Positions 8,502 through 17,110 are shown, counted from the stretch's first letter. The stretch: 64,000 nucleotides of DNA from Paenisporosarcina quisquiliarum_A (GCF_043641925.1 NZ_JBHZRU010000012.1:1-64000), one strand, 5' to 3'. The notes: generated by a model from the letters alone, not told the origin. Made by a program: numbers and translations.

Positions 8502-8541
8502 AAATCCCGAATCCGCATATTGTATGCTGGATTCGGGATTT
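8502..8541. terminator. Bidirectional terminator between dipeptidase and nitroreductase
   Basis: A 13-bp perfect stem (AAATCCCGAATCC arm, 14-nt loop) between the convergent stop codons at 8500 and 8548, with A and T tracts on both sides. Confidence 0.85.
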
Positions 8542-8547
8542 CGTATT

Positions 8548-9126
8548 TTATTCAGTTGCGCCAAAGAAAGTGATGAATTCTTCCGAATCCTTACGTTGTT
8601 TCGCTTTCGGCATTTCATCGAAGTAACCAAATTGAAGCATACTTATGATACGCTCTCCTGGTTTCACTCCCATTGCTTGACGGAATTTCGGTGCATCGAT
8701 AAATGGAGGCGTCTTCCAACATGAACCAATCCCTAGATCCCAAGCAAGTAATTGTGCATTTTGAATGTATGCGCTAGCTGCAGCATAATCCTCTAAACGT
8801 TCTTTTTGACGAGCATCTTCAGGAACGATGATAAATGCATATCCACCTGGTGAAGTGAATTTTTTCATATTTTTCACTAAATCTTCTTCAGAAAGCTCTT
8901 TCCATTTAGGTACGCCGAATTCACGTAAAAGCTCATGTAATTCAGTGAGTTCTTTTCCGCAAGCAACGACTAAGCGCCACGGTTCACGGTTCCCGTGATT
9001 TGGAGCCCATTTTGCATCATCCAAAACGGATATTAAAGTTTCGCGCTCTACTGGTTGTCCATTAAAGTTTTTAATTGAGCGTCTTTGTAGAATCGCATCT
9101 CTTATTGATAAAGATTGTTCATTCAT
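8548..9126 (-). CDS. Nitroreductase family protein (YdjA-like)
   Basis: A 192-residue flavoprotein of the nitroreductase superfamily. The FMN-binding start RRSIKNFNGQPV (16-27) and APNHGNREPWRLVV (37-50) are characteristic, as is the LGIGSCWKTPP segment near 130-140 that closes the flavin site. Closest in style to the compact YdjA-type enzymes, homodimers that use NAD(P)H to reduce nitroaromatics or quinones; the physiological acceptor is unknown. AAAGGAG lies upstream of the ATG. It is 30 bp upstream-adjacent to the DUF3307 gene on the same strand order, with which it could share a transcript. Confidence 0.87.
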   Translation of the reverse strand: MNEQSLSIRDAILQRRSIKNFNGQPVERETLISVLDDAKWAPNHGNREPWRLVVACGKELTELHELLREFGVPKWKELSEEDLVKNMKKFTSPGGYAFIIVPEDARQKERLEDYAAASAYIQNAQLLAWDLGIGSCWKTPPFIDAPKFRQAMGVKPGERIISMLQFGYFDEMPKAKQRKDSEEFITFFGATE

Positions 9127-9156
9127 GTTTGTATGTTCTCCTTTTTATTGCTGAAG

Positions 9157-9507
9157 TTAAAACCAAATGTGTGCAATCACACCTAAAATAATGAGATGGA
9201 AGATTTGGTCAGCCATTATGATTAACCAGCCAGCATCTTTTCCATTTGTTTTCATCACATTTTTTACCCACCACTGCACGAATGTTCGACGGTCTAAAAT
9301 AATATGACTACCTATCATAAGTATAATAGCAGTTAAAGGTAATAATCCATAATCCAAATAGACTACGGCGGTTACGATTAGTGTATATATGAAAGAGTGG
9401 ACCAAAAGTGGAATCCATTGTTTGGTTTTATTCATTGCCATCCAACTCGTTTGAAACAAATAATCGCCGATAAAATGGCCGATTAACATATAACTAAACA
9501 CCGTCAT
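9157..9507 (-). CDS. DUF3307 family membrane protein
   Basis: A 116-residue integral membrane protein with about four hydrophobic segments. It carries the family's N-terminal GHFIGDYLFQTSWMA (His, Asp and Gln in a membrane helix) and the central SHIILDRRTFVQWW motif. The family has no assigned biochemical function; some members sit beside phage or metal-related genes. TTAGGAGGA precedes the ATG. The nitroreductase gene follows 30 nt downstream on the same strand, so the two probably form a small operon. Confidence 0.8.
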   Translation of the reverse strand: MTVFSYMLIGHFIGDYLFQTSWMAMNKTKQWIPLLVHSFIYTLIVTAVVYLDYGLLPLTAIILMIGSHIILDRRTFVQWWVKNVMKTNGKDAGWLIIMADQIFHLIILGVIAHIWF

Positions 9508-9648
9508 CCAAGATCCTCCTAAGTGCTAAAGAACTATTTCCCCAACCAATAATCCTTACTATGTCATTCAATAATCCTATGGTAATATTATCATACCAAC
9601 TAATCGGCAAGAAAAAAAGAACCGCTTTTGAGCAGGAAAGGATTTTCC

Positions 9649-10797
9649 ATGATGACAAATGATAAACCTATCTCCAACTTCAGTGAACAAAACGAGCTAC
9701 AGTCCGAAGAAATGCTCGCTGTTATCTTTGAATACATGGGAAAAATAACTGCTGAAAATGATTTAGATAAGTTACTGATGATATTAGCTGACCTAGGTAA
9801 ACGGCTAATCATTGCAGATCGCTGTACTGTTTGGCTCTATCAAGCCGCTGAACATCAGCTATGGACCATTGTAGCACATGGCATTGATAAGGTTGTTATT
9901 CCCGCAGATAGTGGTTTTGTTGGCCATAGCTTTATGACTGGAGAGCCGGTCATAGTTGAAGATGCGTACCAGGATGAGCGCTTTAATGATGCGATTGACC
10001 GGAGCACTGGTTATTTAACCAAGTCTGTCGTTTGTATCCCTTTTCGTAATTCAGAAGGCGAAATCATCGGTGCCTTTCAAGCTATAAATAAAATGACCGC
10101 CAGTCAAACATTTTCAGAGAAAGATATCGAAGTTTTAACTCTAGCTGCTTCGTATTCTGGCAAGTCCTTTGAATCATCCATTCTTCGAAATGAATTAATA
10201 GAAACGCAAAAAGAAATGATTGAAACGATGGGTGAAATCGGTGAAAGTCGTTCAAAGGAAACTGGTCATCATGTTCGACGTGTCGCGAAATATTCATATG
10301 AACTAGCTAAATTAGCAGGATTGCCCGAACAGCAAGCGAGACTACTAAAATTAGCTTCGCCAATGCATGATATCGGCAAAGTAGCAATTCCTGATCATAT
10401 TTTATTAAAGCCTGGAAAATTAACAGACGAAGAGTTTGAGTTAATGAAGACACATACGTCAATCGGCTATTATGTGTTTAAACATTCACAACGCGACTTA
10501 TTAAAAACAGCTGCGATTATTTCACATGAACACCATGAAAAATGGAATGGAACTGGCTATCCAAATGGGTTAGCTGGGAAAGAGATTCATATTTTCGGAA
10601 GAATAACAGCCATTGCTGATGTATTCGATGCTTTAGGTAGTGATCGCGTTTACAAAAAAGCATGGCCGCTTCAAGATATTATCGATCACTTAAAGGAACA
10701 ACGTGGCCAACACTTTGACCCTACTCTTATCGATTTGTTCTTAGGCAACATTGATACATTTTTAGATATTCGAAATGAATTATCCGACGATATTTAA
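9649..10797 (+). CDS. GAF + HD-GYP domain protein (probable c-di-GMP phosphodiesterase)
   Basis: A 382-residue cytoplasmic signalling protein. A GAF sensor domain spans about residues 25-180 (GHSFMTGEPVIVEDAYQDERFN is typical) and an HD-GYP domain about 190-372. Metal-binding residues of HD-GYP are present: HHVRRVAKY, MHDIGKVAIP, HTSIGYYV, HEHHEKWNGTGYPNGL and IADVFDAL. The family hydrolyses cyclic di-GMP; the Asp of the usual HHExxDGxGYP is Asn here, a common variant. The start is set at the ATG at 9649, since AGGAAAGG lies 8 nt upstream; the TTG at 9628 is upstream of that site. The gene ends in a terminator shared with the convergent diguanylate cyclase gene. Confidence 0.87.
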   Translation: MMTNDKPISNFSEQNELQSEEMLAVIFEYMGKITAENDLDKLLMILADLGKRLIIADRCTVWLYQAAEHQLWTIVAHGIDKVVIPADSGFVGHSFMTGEPVIVEDAYQDERFNDAIDRSTGYLTKSVVCIPFRNSEGEIIGAFQAINKMTASQTFSEKDIEVLTLAASYSGKSFESSILRNELIETQKEMIETMGEIGESRSKETGHHVRRVAKYSYELAKLAGLPEQQARLLKLASPMHDIGKVAIPDHILLKPGKLTDEEFELMKTHTSIGYYVFKHSQRDLLKTAAIISHEHHEKWNGTGYPNGLAGKEIHIFGRITAIADVFDALGSDRVYKKAWPLQDIIDHLKEQRGQHFDPTLIDLFLGNIDTFLDIRNELSDDI

Positions 10798-10843
10798 AAA
10801 GGCTGCGAGACGATTTTCATAAAGTCATCTCACAGCCTTTTTC
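10796..10843. terminator. Bidirectional terminator between HD-GYP and GGDEF genes
   Basis: AAAAAGGCTGCGAGA arm with near-complementary TCTCACAGCCTTTTT, located between the convergent stop codons at 10797 and 10853. Confidence 0.85.
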
Positions 10844-10852
10844 TGTATATCT

Positions 10853-12682
10853 TCACATCATCGTCACTTTGTTTTTCCCACTCATTTTAGTTGCATAAAG
10901 AGCTTTGTCTGCTTGTTCAATCCAATCATTTGGCTTATTAAAGTCATGTACGCTTGAAGAAGTACCGCCAATACTAATCGTCGCGACCCCGAAAGTTGAA
11001 CTGGTTTTATGTTCAACTTCCGCATTTCTCATTTCTCTACAAATCTTTTCAGCCATTTGTCTGCCTTCTTCTTCCTTCATATTTGGAAGAATGATGCCAA
11101 ATTCTTCTCCCCCATACCGAGCAACAAATCCATCATTGCCCACTATTTCTTTAAACATGGATGCAGCTTTTTTAATTAACTCATCACCCATGACGTGTCC
11201 ATAGGTGTCATTATATTTTTTGAATTCATCTAAGTCGACTAACAACAGAGTTAACGGTGATCCAATCTTAATAGCATCCATCGAAAGTTCCTTCATTTTT
11301 TCATCAAAGAATCTTCTGTTATTCACACCTGTTAATCCATCAAGTAAAGTTAATTCTATTAATCGAGCATTGGTTTCACTAAGCTCTTGTGTTCTTCGTT
11401 CGATTTTTTCATCTAACGTTTGATTTAAATGAAGGAGATCACTTGTTAAGTTTTCAGATTCCTGGAACTTTTGTGCATAATTTCGACTTAAATTTAAAGA
11501 CTGAACAAAAATGTAAATAAAGAATCCGTACGTCGCTATATTAGAACCTTCAATCCAATCGAGTGATAAGAATACGTCATTTAGTACAGTAATAAAGAAA
11601 AATATACTAGCTGTTAAGTTAAGAATGGCTGTTCTTCTTTTTCGTTTAACCGCTAAAATTAACACATAGAGCGTGTAAATCATGGTAATGGCTGCAATTA
11701 TCAAGAAGTAGTCAAAAGCAGTCCGATAAAAAACAGGATTTGTTACTACAGTGAGCAGTATTAAGATAGATGTGATCATAACTGAACCTTGTATCACCCA
11801 TTTTTTCAATTCGTTTGGATATAAATTACGAAGGAAGAACAAATATAGTAAATAGCCTCCATACATAATGAGAAATTCGAAACGATGCTGCCAAATCCAC
11901 GAAATATTTGGAAACAATACAGCGATAAACAAAGGTTCCACAAAAAGTGCTCGTAAGGCTACTAAAATACTTAGTAAACCAAAATACAAAAAGGCTCTTT
12001 CTTGTCTTCTAAATGCAAAAATACCAAATTGGTAAATTCCCATAATTAAAATTCCACCGATGACAAATAAAGTAGAAGCCACTAATTCGGTGTAATAAGC
12101 AGTCACAGCATTAGCTGCCCCAAAATAAATTGGGTTATTTGCGCCACCGATTGGGTGTTCAAAATTAGCAATATGCATGATTAAGCGTACTTCTGTATCT
12201 TTAGGGGTGAAAAAGGCAACTTCTTTTATAAACGCAGCTTCACTTGATTGTCTTGTCGTTCCAACAAATCCATTGGAGGCAACTTTAACTCCATCAACCA
12301 TTAGTGAGTACGAGGAGTATTGATGCGGAATGTAAATCCCCATAACATTTCCTAACCGATTTTCTGGGATTTGAAGTGTTAAAGAATAGGTCGCATACCC
12401 ATTTCGATCATTCGTAAGTGATGTCCAATCGCTCGGAACGGAAATAAGTTGAGGCGTTTTTAATCGATTCGTTTCTTCAATTTGAGACTCAGTTAAAAAC
12501 TGTTCCCAGTAAAAAGTCCATTCTCCATTGAGTAAGACTAATTCGTCCTCATTCAATGGACTTTTGGTTAAATCCAATTCCCCATTAACAGCAAGCATGT
12601 CATTGGAATTTTGTATAGTTGGCGTTGCGCACCCCGTAAGAAGGAGAACAATTATTAATGTAATTTTCATTATAGGATGCAT
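10853..12682 (-). CDS. 7TMR-DISM diguanylate cyclase lipoprotein (GGDEF)
   Basis: A 609-residue sensor cyclase. A short signal peptide ends in a lipobox LLTGC (Cys18), followed by an extracellular galactose-binding-like 7TMR-DISM sensory domain (about 30-190), seven transmembrane helices (about 195-400), a coiled coil (about 405-445) and a C-terminal GGDEF domain with GGEEF at 524-528. The active-site motif is intact, so c-di-GMP synthesis is expected; no RxxD inhibitory site is seen at the usual place before it. The ATG at 12682 was chosen because AGGAGG lies 6 nt upstream; the GTG at 12688 overlaps that spacing. Convergent with the HD-GYP gene, an opposing enzyme for the same messenger. Confidence 0.88.
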   Translation of the reverse strand: MHPIMKITLIIVLLLTGCATPTIQNSNDMLAVNGELDLTKSPLNEDELVLLNGEWTFYWEQFLTESQIEETNRLKTPQLISVPSDWTSLTNDRNGYATYSLTLQIPENRLGNVMGIYIPHQYSSYSLMVDGVKVASNGFVGTTRQSSEAAFIKEVAFFTPKDTEVRLIMHIANFEHPIGGANNPIYFGAANAVTAYYTELVASTLFVIGGILIMGIYQFGIFAFRRQERAFLYFGLLSILVALRALFVEPLFIAVLFPNISWIWQHRFEFLIMYGGYLLYLFFLRNLYPNELKKWVIQGSVMITSILILLTVVTNPVFYRTAFDYFLIIAAITMIYTLYVLILAVKRKRRTAILNLTASIFFFITVLNDVFLSLDWIEGSNIATYGFFIYIFVQSLNLSRNYAQKFQESENLTSDLLHLNQTLDEKIERRTQELSETNARLIELTLLDGLTGVNNRRFFDEKMKELSMDAIKIGSPLTLLLVDLDEFKKYNDTYGHVMGDELIKKAASMFKEIVGNDGFVARYGGEEFGIILPNMKEEEGRQMAEKICREMRNAEVEHKTSSTFGVATISIGGTSSSVHDFNKPNDWIEQADKALYATKMSGKNKVTMM

Positions 12683-12767
12683 AAACACCCTCCTCTCTAT
12701 TTATTTTGATTTCCCAATTTAGTGGTTTCGTTCATAATAGAAAGAAAGACGAATCAGGGGGTACTAT

Positions 12768-13325
12768 ATGATTGTCTATTGGATCTCAAGCTATCTCATT
12801 GGAAATTTTATGACAGCATGGTGGGTTGGAAAGAGAAATAAGGTCGATTTACGTGCACACCGTAGTGGAAATCTTGGTGCACGAAACGCTGGAGCTGTCC
12901 TTGGGAAGAAAGCATTTTTCATGACATTTCTAGGGGATGCAATAAAAGGAGCACTTGTTATAGTAGCTGGTTTTTATTTTGATTTTTCATTATGGATTAT
13001 TGCACTAGCCGGATTACTCGTGATTGCAGGTCATTTATATCCTTTTTGGTTAAAAGGTAAAGGCGGAAAAGGCATCGCTACTTTTATAGGCGTTGGACTT
13101 GCTATTAATCCAGTATTATTCTGTTCGTTTATATTAGGATTTGTTTTATTTATTCCATTTTTAAAAAGTGCCACTTTAAGTATGTTTTTTGGTTATGTTA
13201 CGTATATTATAACAGTCTTCATGACACAAGAAGTAACAAATATGTGGCCTCTTCTTATAGCCATTGGTCTTATCTTGTATCGACATCGATTTGATTTTCG
13301 ACAGTCTTTGGATGAAAGAAAATAG
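12768..13325 (+). CDS. plsY: PlsY-family glycerol-3-phosphate acyltransferase
   Basis: A 185-residue polytopic membrane protein with PlsY motifs: SGNLGARNAG near 33-42 (motif 1, canonically SGNPGATN), a central GHLYPFW, and KGKGGKGIAT near 95-104 (glycine-rich motif 2). PlsY uses acyl-phosphate to acylate glycerol 3-phosphate in the first step of phospholipid synthesis. The altered motif 1 (Leu and Arg for Pro and Thr) suggests this is a paralogue rather than the essential housekeeping copy. GGGGG lies upstream of the ATG. Divergent from the 7TMR-GGDEF gene and followed by degV. Confidence 0.8.
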   Translation: MIVYWISSYLIGNFMTAWWVGKRNKVDLRAHRSGNLGARNAGAVLGKKAFFMTFLGDAIKGALVIVAGFYFDFSLWIIALAGLLVIAGHLYPFWLKGKGGKGIATFIGVGLAINPVLFCSFILGFVLFIPFLKSATLSMFFGYVTYIITVFMTQEVTNMWPLLIAIGLILYRHRFDFRQSLDERK

Positions 13326-13437
13326 TATCATTTGCATAACTTTATTCAGCTAAAACTAAGAGTTTAGGTTGATTAAATACTTTTAATGTTATAATAATTA
13401 TAATATTCATACTTTCATATAGATAGGATGTTTTATA

Positions 13438-14295
13438 ATGACAAAGAAACCAATTGCCTGGGTAGTGGATAGCACCGCATATGTTAGTCCTGTGCTAGCA
13501 AACCACCCTGATGTATTTGTAGTACCATTGAATATTCACTTTGGACAAGTGCAATATGCTGATGGAATTGATTTAACAACAACTGAATTATATGATCGCA
13601 TCCGAAATGCTGAAGAGTTTCCTAAAACTTCTCAACCGGCTGCCGGTGAATTTGCGACATTATACGGAAAAATAAGTGAAGCGTATGAGGCCATTATTGC
13701 GGTTCACGTTTCTGAAAAATTAAGTGGAACGATTGGCTCTTCTAAATCTGGAGCTGAAATTGCTGAAGTTCAAATGGAAGTTGTCGACTCGTTTGCTCTT
13801 TCTTCGGGTATTACCAAACTTGTTGAACGCGGTTTACTCTTACAAGAAAGCGGCATGGAGTTACATGAAATTGCTGCTCAGTTACGAAATGAAGTCCAAA
13901 ACCTAAGAAACTATATATTGATTGGTAATCTAAATCAATTGTATAAAGGTGGACGCATGAGTGGTGTTCAATTCTTCCTTGGAAGTTTACTTCAAGTAAA
14001 ACCAATCATTCATTTAAATGAACAAGGCGAATTAAAAGCATTAGATAAAGTTCGTTCTCAAAAGAAGGCAATGAATTATATTGTTGATAAAGCGGTTGAG
14101 TCTTATGAAAAAGACGGCACTCGATCGATTGATTTAATGCACGGAAACGTTCCTGAGCAAGCGGAAGAAATTAAAAACTTAATTCAATCAAAAACGCCTG
14201 ACTTAGAAGTTCGAATCGGAGAAATCAGTTCCGTTCTAGCTGTTCATGCTGGAGAAGGTACGATAGCCGCATTGTGGCATGTGCCTGTGCAATAA
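13438..14295 (+). CDS. DegV family fatty-acid-binding protein
   Basis: A 285-residue protein with the DegV fold: VVDSTAYVSP at the start, PLNIHFGQVQYADGIDL near 30-46, TSQPAAGEF near 64-72 and LYKGGRMSG near 166-174, where a bound fatty-acid carboxylate is held in solved relatives. In Gram-positive bacteria such proteins (FakB) hand fatty acids to the kinase FakA for incorporation into lipids. It follows a PlsY-family gene by 112 bp on the same strand, and both fit acyl-phosphate-based phospholipid synthesis. A strong terminator follows. Confidence 0.88.
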   Translation: MTKKPIAWVVDSTAYVSPVLANHPDVFVVPLNIHFGQVQYADGIDLTTTELYDRIRNAEEFPKTSQPAAGEFATLYGKISEAYEAIIAVHVSEKLSGTIGSSKSGAEIAEVQMEVVDSFALSSGITKLVERGLLLQESGMELHEIAAQLRNEVQNLRNYILIGNLNQLYKGGRMSGVQFFLGSLLQVKPIIHLNEQGELKALDKVRSQKKAMNYIVDKAVESYEKDGTRSIDLMHGNVPEQAEEIKNLIQSKTPDLEVRIGEISSVLAVHAGEGTIAALWHVPVQ

Positions 14296-14302
14296 ATAAT
14301 AT

Positions 14303-14347
14303 AAAAAGGTTCAGCTAGTCATGAGAAATGACTACCTGAACCTTTTT
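14303..14347 (+). terminator. Rho-independent terminator after degV
   Basis: AAAAAGGTTCAG arm pairs with CTGAACCTTTTT around an inner GTCAT/ATGAC stem; a T tract follows on the plus strand. Confidence 0.88.
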
Positions 14348-14374
14348 AAACTGTATTGTTTTGTAATGAATAAG

Positions 14375-14477
14375 TTTACTCGTCACTTTTGTGATTTTAC
14401 TCGTCAACTTTGAAACTTTACTCGTCACTTTTGGGAATTTACTCGTCACATTTCAACTTTTACTCGTCAAACCTACA
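14375..14477 (+). repeat. 21-bp-period array, TTTACTCGTCA family
   Basis: Five units with core TTTACTCGTCA start at 14375, 14396, 14417, 14438 and 14459, an exact 21-bp period; the 9-10 bp between cores vary but are T-rich. The array ends with CTCGTCAAACC, as does the second copy at 53522. It sits between the degV terminator and the stop codon of the convergent amidase gene. Stop codons occur in all frames, so it is not coding. Function unknown. Confidence 0.88.
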
Positions 14478-14484
14478 AACTTAC

Positions 14485-14973
14485 TTATGTGAATGAATCT
14501 AATATATGAAAAAAGATATAAGTTGTTTTCCCGGGTTCATATGCCATCGAGTTCGTATATCGCCAATCTCGATTAATACTATTGTTTGTGTGTGCGTTTA
14601 CGCGTGGTTCATTGCCATCAAATCCTGTAACAATAGTGGAGTGATTAAATCTTCCATCTCCTTCAAAGTCATAACAAATGACGTCGCCTAATTGAAGTTC
14701 ACTTGCAGATCCCACTTTTTTCGCACGTAAACCTTTCGTAGAAGTATCTAAATACCATCGAAATGAATGAGAAACAGACCAACTAAAACTCCATGTTCCA
14801 CCCTGCACCCACCAACCTTGTGCACGATTTGGGTATCCTCTCATCGGTGCACCACCCGCTCTTAAACACTGCGAAACATAATTCGTGCAATCAACGTCAA
14901 AGATAGGATAAGCAGGATTGTATGAATTCCACCACTTGTTTGCATATTGCACAGCAGCTTCACGATTATACAG
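14485..14973 (-). CDS. Amidase-domain (Amidase_6-type) protein with probable CTG start
   Basis: A 162-residue single-domain protein resembling the putative amidase domain PF12671, a papain-like or NlpC-like fold: YNREAAVQYANKWWN at the start, DCTNYVSQCLRAGG near 25-38 (catalytic Cys region), a Trp-rich middle, GDVICYDF and FNHSTIVTGFDG (His) and AHTNN near 140. The first clear domain residues lie upstream of any ATG or GTG with a ribosome site. AGGAGGG lies 7 nt upstream of a CTG at 14973 and an in-frame TAG lies just before it, so CTG is the best start. No signal peptide is present, unlike longer relatives, so this may be a domain remnant or a cytoplasmic form. Confidence 0.7.
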   Translation of the reverse strand: MYNREAAVQYANKWWNSYNPAYPIFDVDCTNYVSQCLRAGGAPMRGYPNRAQGWWVQGGTWSFSWSVSHSFRWYLDTSTKGLRAKKVGSASELQLGDVICYDFEGDGRFNHSTIVTGFDGNEPRVNAHTNNSINRDWRYTNSMAYEPGKTTYIFFHILDSFT

Positions 14974-14980
14974 ATTGAAT

Positions 14981-14987
14981 CCCTCCT
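14981..14987 (-). promoter_or_regulatory. Ribosome binding site that fixes the CTG start
   Basis: AGGAGGG on the minus strand, 7 nt before the CTG at 14973. No ATG, GTG or TTG in the right frame lies at a workable distance; the in-frame GTG at 14952 has no Shine-Dalgarno sequence. Confidence 0.6.
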
Positions 14988-15021
14988 AGTGAAAGGTTAT
15001 GTGTTTGGAAGTAAAATTAGA

Positions 15022-15435
15022 ATGGAGTGTCGATGGATGAGAAGAGCGGCATTTGGTGTTTTTGTATCGATGATTATTGGAGGAGTTGGATTCATTATTT
15101 TATTTGGCGAAATCTATGCCATATTACTTTCATTATACGCGTTTCCTTTTTTAATTTTTTATGGTCTACCAGTTGCTTGGATGGCTCATCAATTGACACA
15201 TGAGGATATGGAATGGCCATCTTTAAAAAGACTTCTCGTGTATATCGTGATGGGAGGATGGCTACCGATACTTATCGTATTCATTGGTTATTTAAATAAT
15301 GAGCCCTATGACCCTCTAGCCGTCATTGTCATTGTACTTTCAATGATTTTTGCATTTGGATTTTGGTTGGGTGAAGAATTATTTGACCGAACAAAATTGA
15401 ACGAATGTACTGAACCGAATTTAATGAAAGTTTAA
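15022..15435 (+). CDS. Small integral membrane protein, unknown function
   Basis: A 137-residue protein with four hydrophobic segments (about residues 8-28, 32-52, 72-92 and 100-118) and short charged loops; an acidic loop THEDMEWPSLKR joins the middle helices. I do not recognise a family. The start at 15022 is chosen because the upstream part of the frame crosses the amidase gene start, and GGAAG lies about 11 nt before this ATG. A start at the ATG 15 nt further on is also possible. Divergent from the amidase gene with almost no spacing, so the two promoters or untranslated leaders overlap the opposite genes. Confidence 0.6.
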   Translation: MECRWMRRAAFGVFVSMIIGGVGFIILFGEIYAILLSLYAFPFLIFYGLPVAWMAHQLTHEDMEWPSLKRLLVYIVMGGWLPILIVFIGYLNNEPYDPLAVIVIVLSMIFAFGFWLGEELFDRTKLNECTEPNLMKV

Positions 15436-15466
15436 GTCTCTAGAATATGACTGAAAAAAAAGGATC

Positions 15467-15505
15467 AACCCATTCAGGAGTTCTCTTGAATGGGGTTTAG
15501 TTTTG
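15467..15505 (+). terminator. Probable terminator after the small membrane protein
   Basis: AACCCATTCAGGAG pairs imperfectly with CTTGAATGGGGTT, then TAGTTTTG. It lies between the stop codons of two convergent genes and could serve both. Confidence 0.6.
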
Positions 15506-15512
15506 TACTTAT

Positions 15513-16073
15513 TTAATTAACATTAAAATATTTAGAGATAAAACGTAGTTCCTCTTCATACGTCAAAATTCCAGTCGCACGTCCTACTGTACCGTTTTGT
15601 AGTGACCAAATGCTATTGTGATCTTCATCCACTCCACTGAAGTCATCCTCTTTCCAGCGATTTAAGATCTTCAGATACGTACTTTCATGTTTAAAGTTTT
15701 CTTTATTTCCCTCTACAACATCTATCAAACGTACGACTCTTTCTTTGGTAAGTGGAATCATGCCCCACTTTTTATCAGCTTTTACTTTTTGATGAGACAT
15801 TTGGTGAATCGCATTTTGAACTTCCCCATCTGTCATTGTTTCTGGAAATAGTTCAATGACATCAATTTTTTCTTTATCTTTGATTTCAATGACTTTTTCT
15901 CCATCATTTTCAATAGTCTCAGTTACAATAACATCCTTTTTGTTAACGATGATTTGGAGATCCGGTTTAATTTTCATATATATAAGAGTGCCAATCAGTC
16001 CAATAAAGGCGATCAGTAAAACCGCTTTTTGAATTTTGTTAAATTTGAGTGGTTTTTTATCTGCGATTGTCAT
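15513..16073 (-). CDS. Single-pass membrane protein, DUF6241-like
   Basis: A 186-residue protein with one N-terminal membrane helix at about 18-36 and a soluble outer part. The segment MTDGEVQNAIHQMSHQKVKADKKWG (split over residues 83-107) and the C-terminal tyrosine- and acid-rich helix resemble the Bacillus DUF6241 group, whose function is unknown; this assignment is from memory of the motif. The ATG at 16073 is preceded by TTG at 16076 in a TTGGAGG context, so either could start the protein. It follows the truncated HD-GYP gene on the same strand. Confidence 0.55.
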   Translation of the reverse strand: MTIADKKPLKFNKIQKAVLLIAFIGLIGTLIYMKIKPDLQIIVNKKDVIVTETIENDGEKVIEIKDKEKIDVIELFPETMTDGEVQNAIHQMSHQKVKADKKWGMIPLTKERVVRLIDVVEGNKENFKHESTYLKILNRWKEDDFSGVDEDHNSIWSLQNGTVGRATGILTYEEELRFISKYFNVN

Positions 16074-16159
16074 CAACCTCCAATTCCATCTACTAATGGT
16101 ATTATCACCCAGTTGTTTGTTGATAACAACAATAAATTAGATATTAGAAATTGATGTAC

Positions 16160-16933
16160 TTATAACAAAGCATCAGCTTCCACAATTTCAATCGTTTGAT
16201 TTCCGATTGTTGATAAATCGATTTCATATGGAGTTACGGCGATTTGTTCTTCGTCCCTAATAATTCTAATTTCTGGACGGCCGACCGCTTGATAATTGTA
16301 TTTAGTTACGATGCCTGTTCGTCCATCATTTAATTTTACAGTTAAACCTGGCGGGTATAGTGCAATTGAATTTTTAAATAAATGAATTTGTTTGCTATCG
16401 AACTGCGTCCCGCTCCCTGCATAAAGTATTTCCATCCCTTTATGGGGTAACAATGCTGGTCGGTATGGTCTTGGGTTCGTTAATGCATCAAATACGTCAA
16501 CTACACTAATAATTTTTGCGTACTTATGAATTTCATCATCTTTTAAGCCTCTCGGATAACCTAAACCGTCGACTCTTTCATGGTGTTGCAAAGCACAATG
16601 AGCAACAGTGACAGGAATTTCATGCATTTTTCTTAGCATTTCAAAACCTAGTTCACAATGCGTTTGAACCTGAGCATATTCATCTTTGGTTAGCTTGTCT
16701 GGTTTGTTGAGTATTTCAAGGGGCACATATACTTGCCCAATATCGTGTAACATTGCCCCTAAGCCGATTTCTTCAATGTTCTTTAATGGCAACCCATTTT
16801 CGATGGCCAATTGACACGCATAGATCGACACGTTTAAGCAGTGATTGTATACATAGTTTTCGTGCATTTTAGTCGTAGCTAGTAGGTTAAGTGCATCTTG
16901 ATTAGTATTTATGCAACTTTGAACTGCCCCCAC
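16160..16933 (-). pseudogene. HD-GYP domain protein, 5' end lost at a TnpB element
   Basis: About 255 residues of an HD-GYP protein remain. The HD-GYP domain is complete (HCLNVSIYA, LHDIGQVYVP, HCELGFEML, HHERVDGLGYPRGL, DVFDALTNPRPYRPAL) with a C-terminal extension of about 60 residues, but the frame is open only from a GTG at 16933, which lies in the right end of the IS200/IS605-type element, with an in-frame stop directly before it. Family similarity begins at about residue 6. The missing N-terminal part, normally about 100 residues, is not found on the far side of the element. Expression from an element-borne promoter is not excluded. Confidence 0.75.
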
Positions 16934-17110
16934 TTATCGACCTTACGATCTGATTGAAGTGGGAGATTCTTGGGAACAGAGCGTACTTATTGACGTATTT
17001 CTTAGTCAACAGAGGTTTCTCTTATTGATCAAGCTATCCCCGTAGATTCCTACGGTTCTACCCTTTTGTTTAAGCCAAAATTAAGGTTCTTAAGCCTTCG
17101 GCTAGGATAT
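16925..17110 (-). ncRNA. Predicted omega RNA (TnpB guide RNA scaffold)
   Basis: Placed by family knowledge: TnpB nucleases use an RNA made from the 3' end of tnpB through the right end of the element, with the guide supplied by flanking DNA. Here the segment has a short hairpin around CGTAGGAATCTACG (17040-17055), an internal repeat-rich stretch and the right-end hairpin. The guide would then be the start of the HD-GYP remnant. Boundaries are not visible in sequence and no RNA data are available. Confidence 0.35.
16929..16963 (-). repeat. Right-end hairpin of the TnpB element
   Basis: Seven-bp stem CCCACTT/AAGTGGG with a 21-nt loop, near the junction with the HD-GYP remnant. In this family the right end is also the 3' part of the guide RNA. 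Confidence 0.6.

Noticed and set aside
14375..14477. CRISPR array
   Set aside because: Repeat cores are only about 11 bp with 10-bp linkers and a 21-bp period; CRISPR repeats and spacers are each longer than 20 bp, and there are no cas genes in the window.
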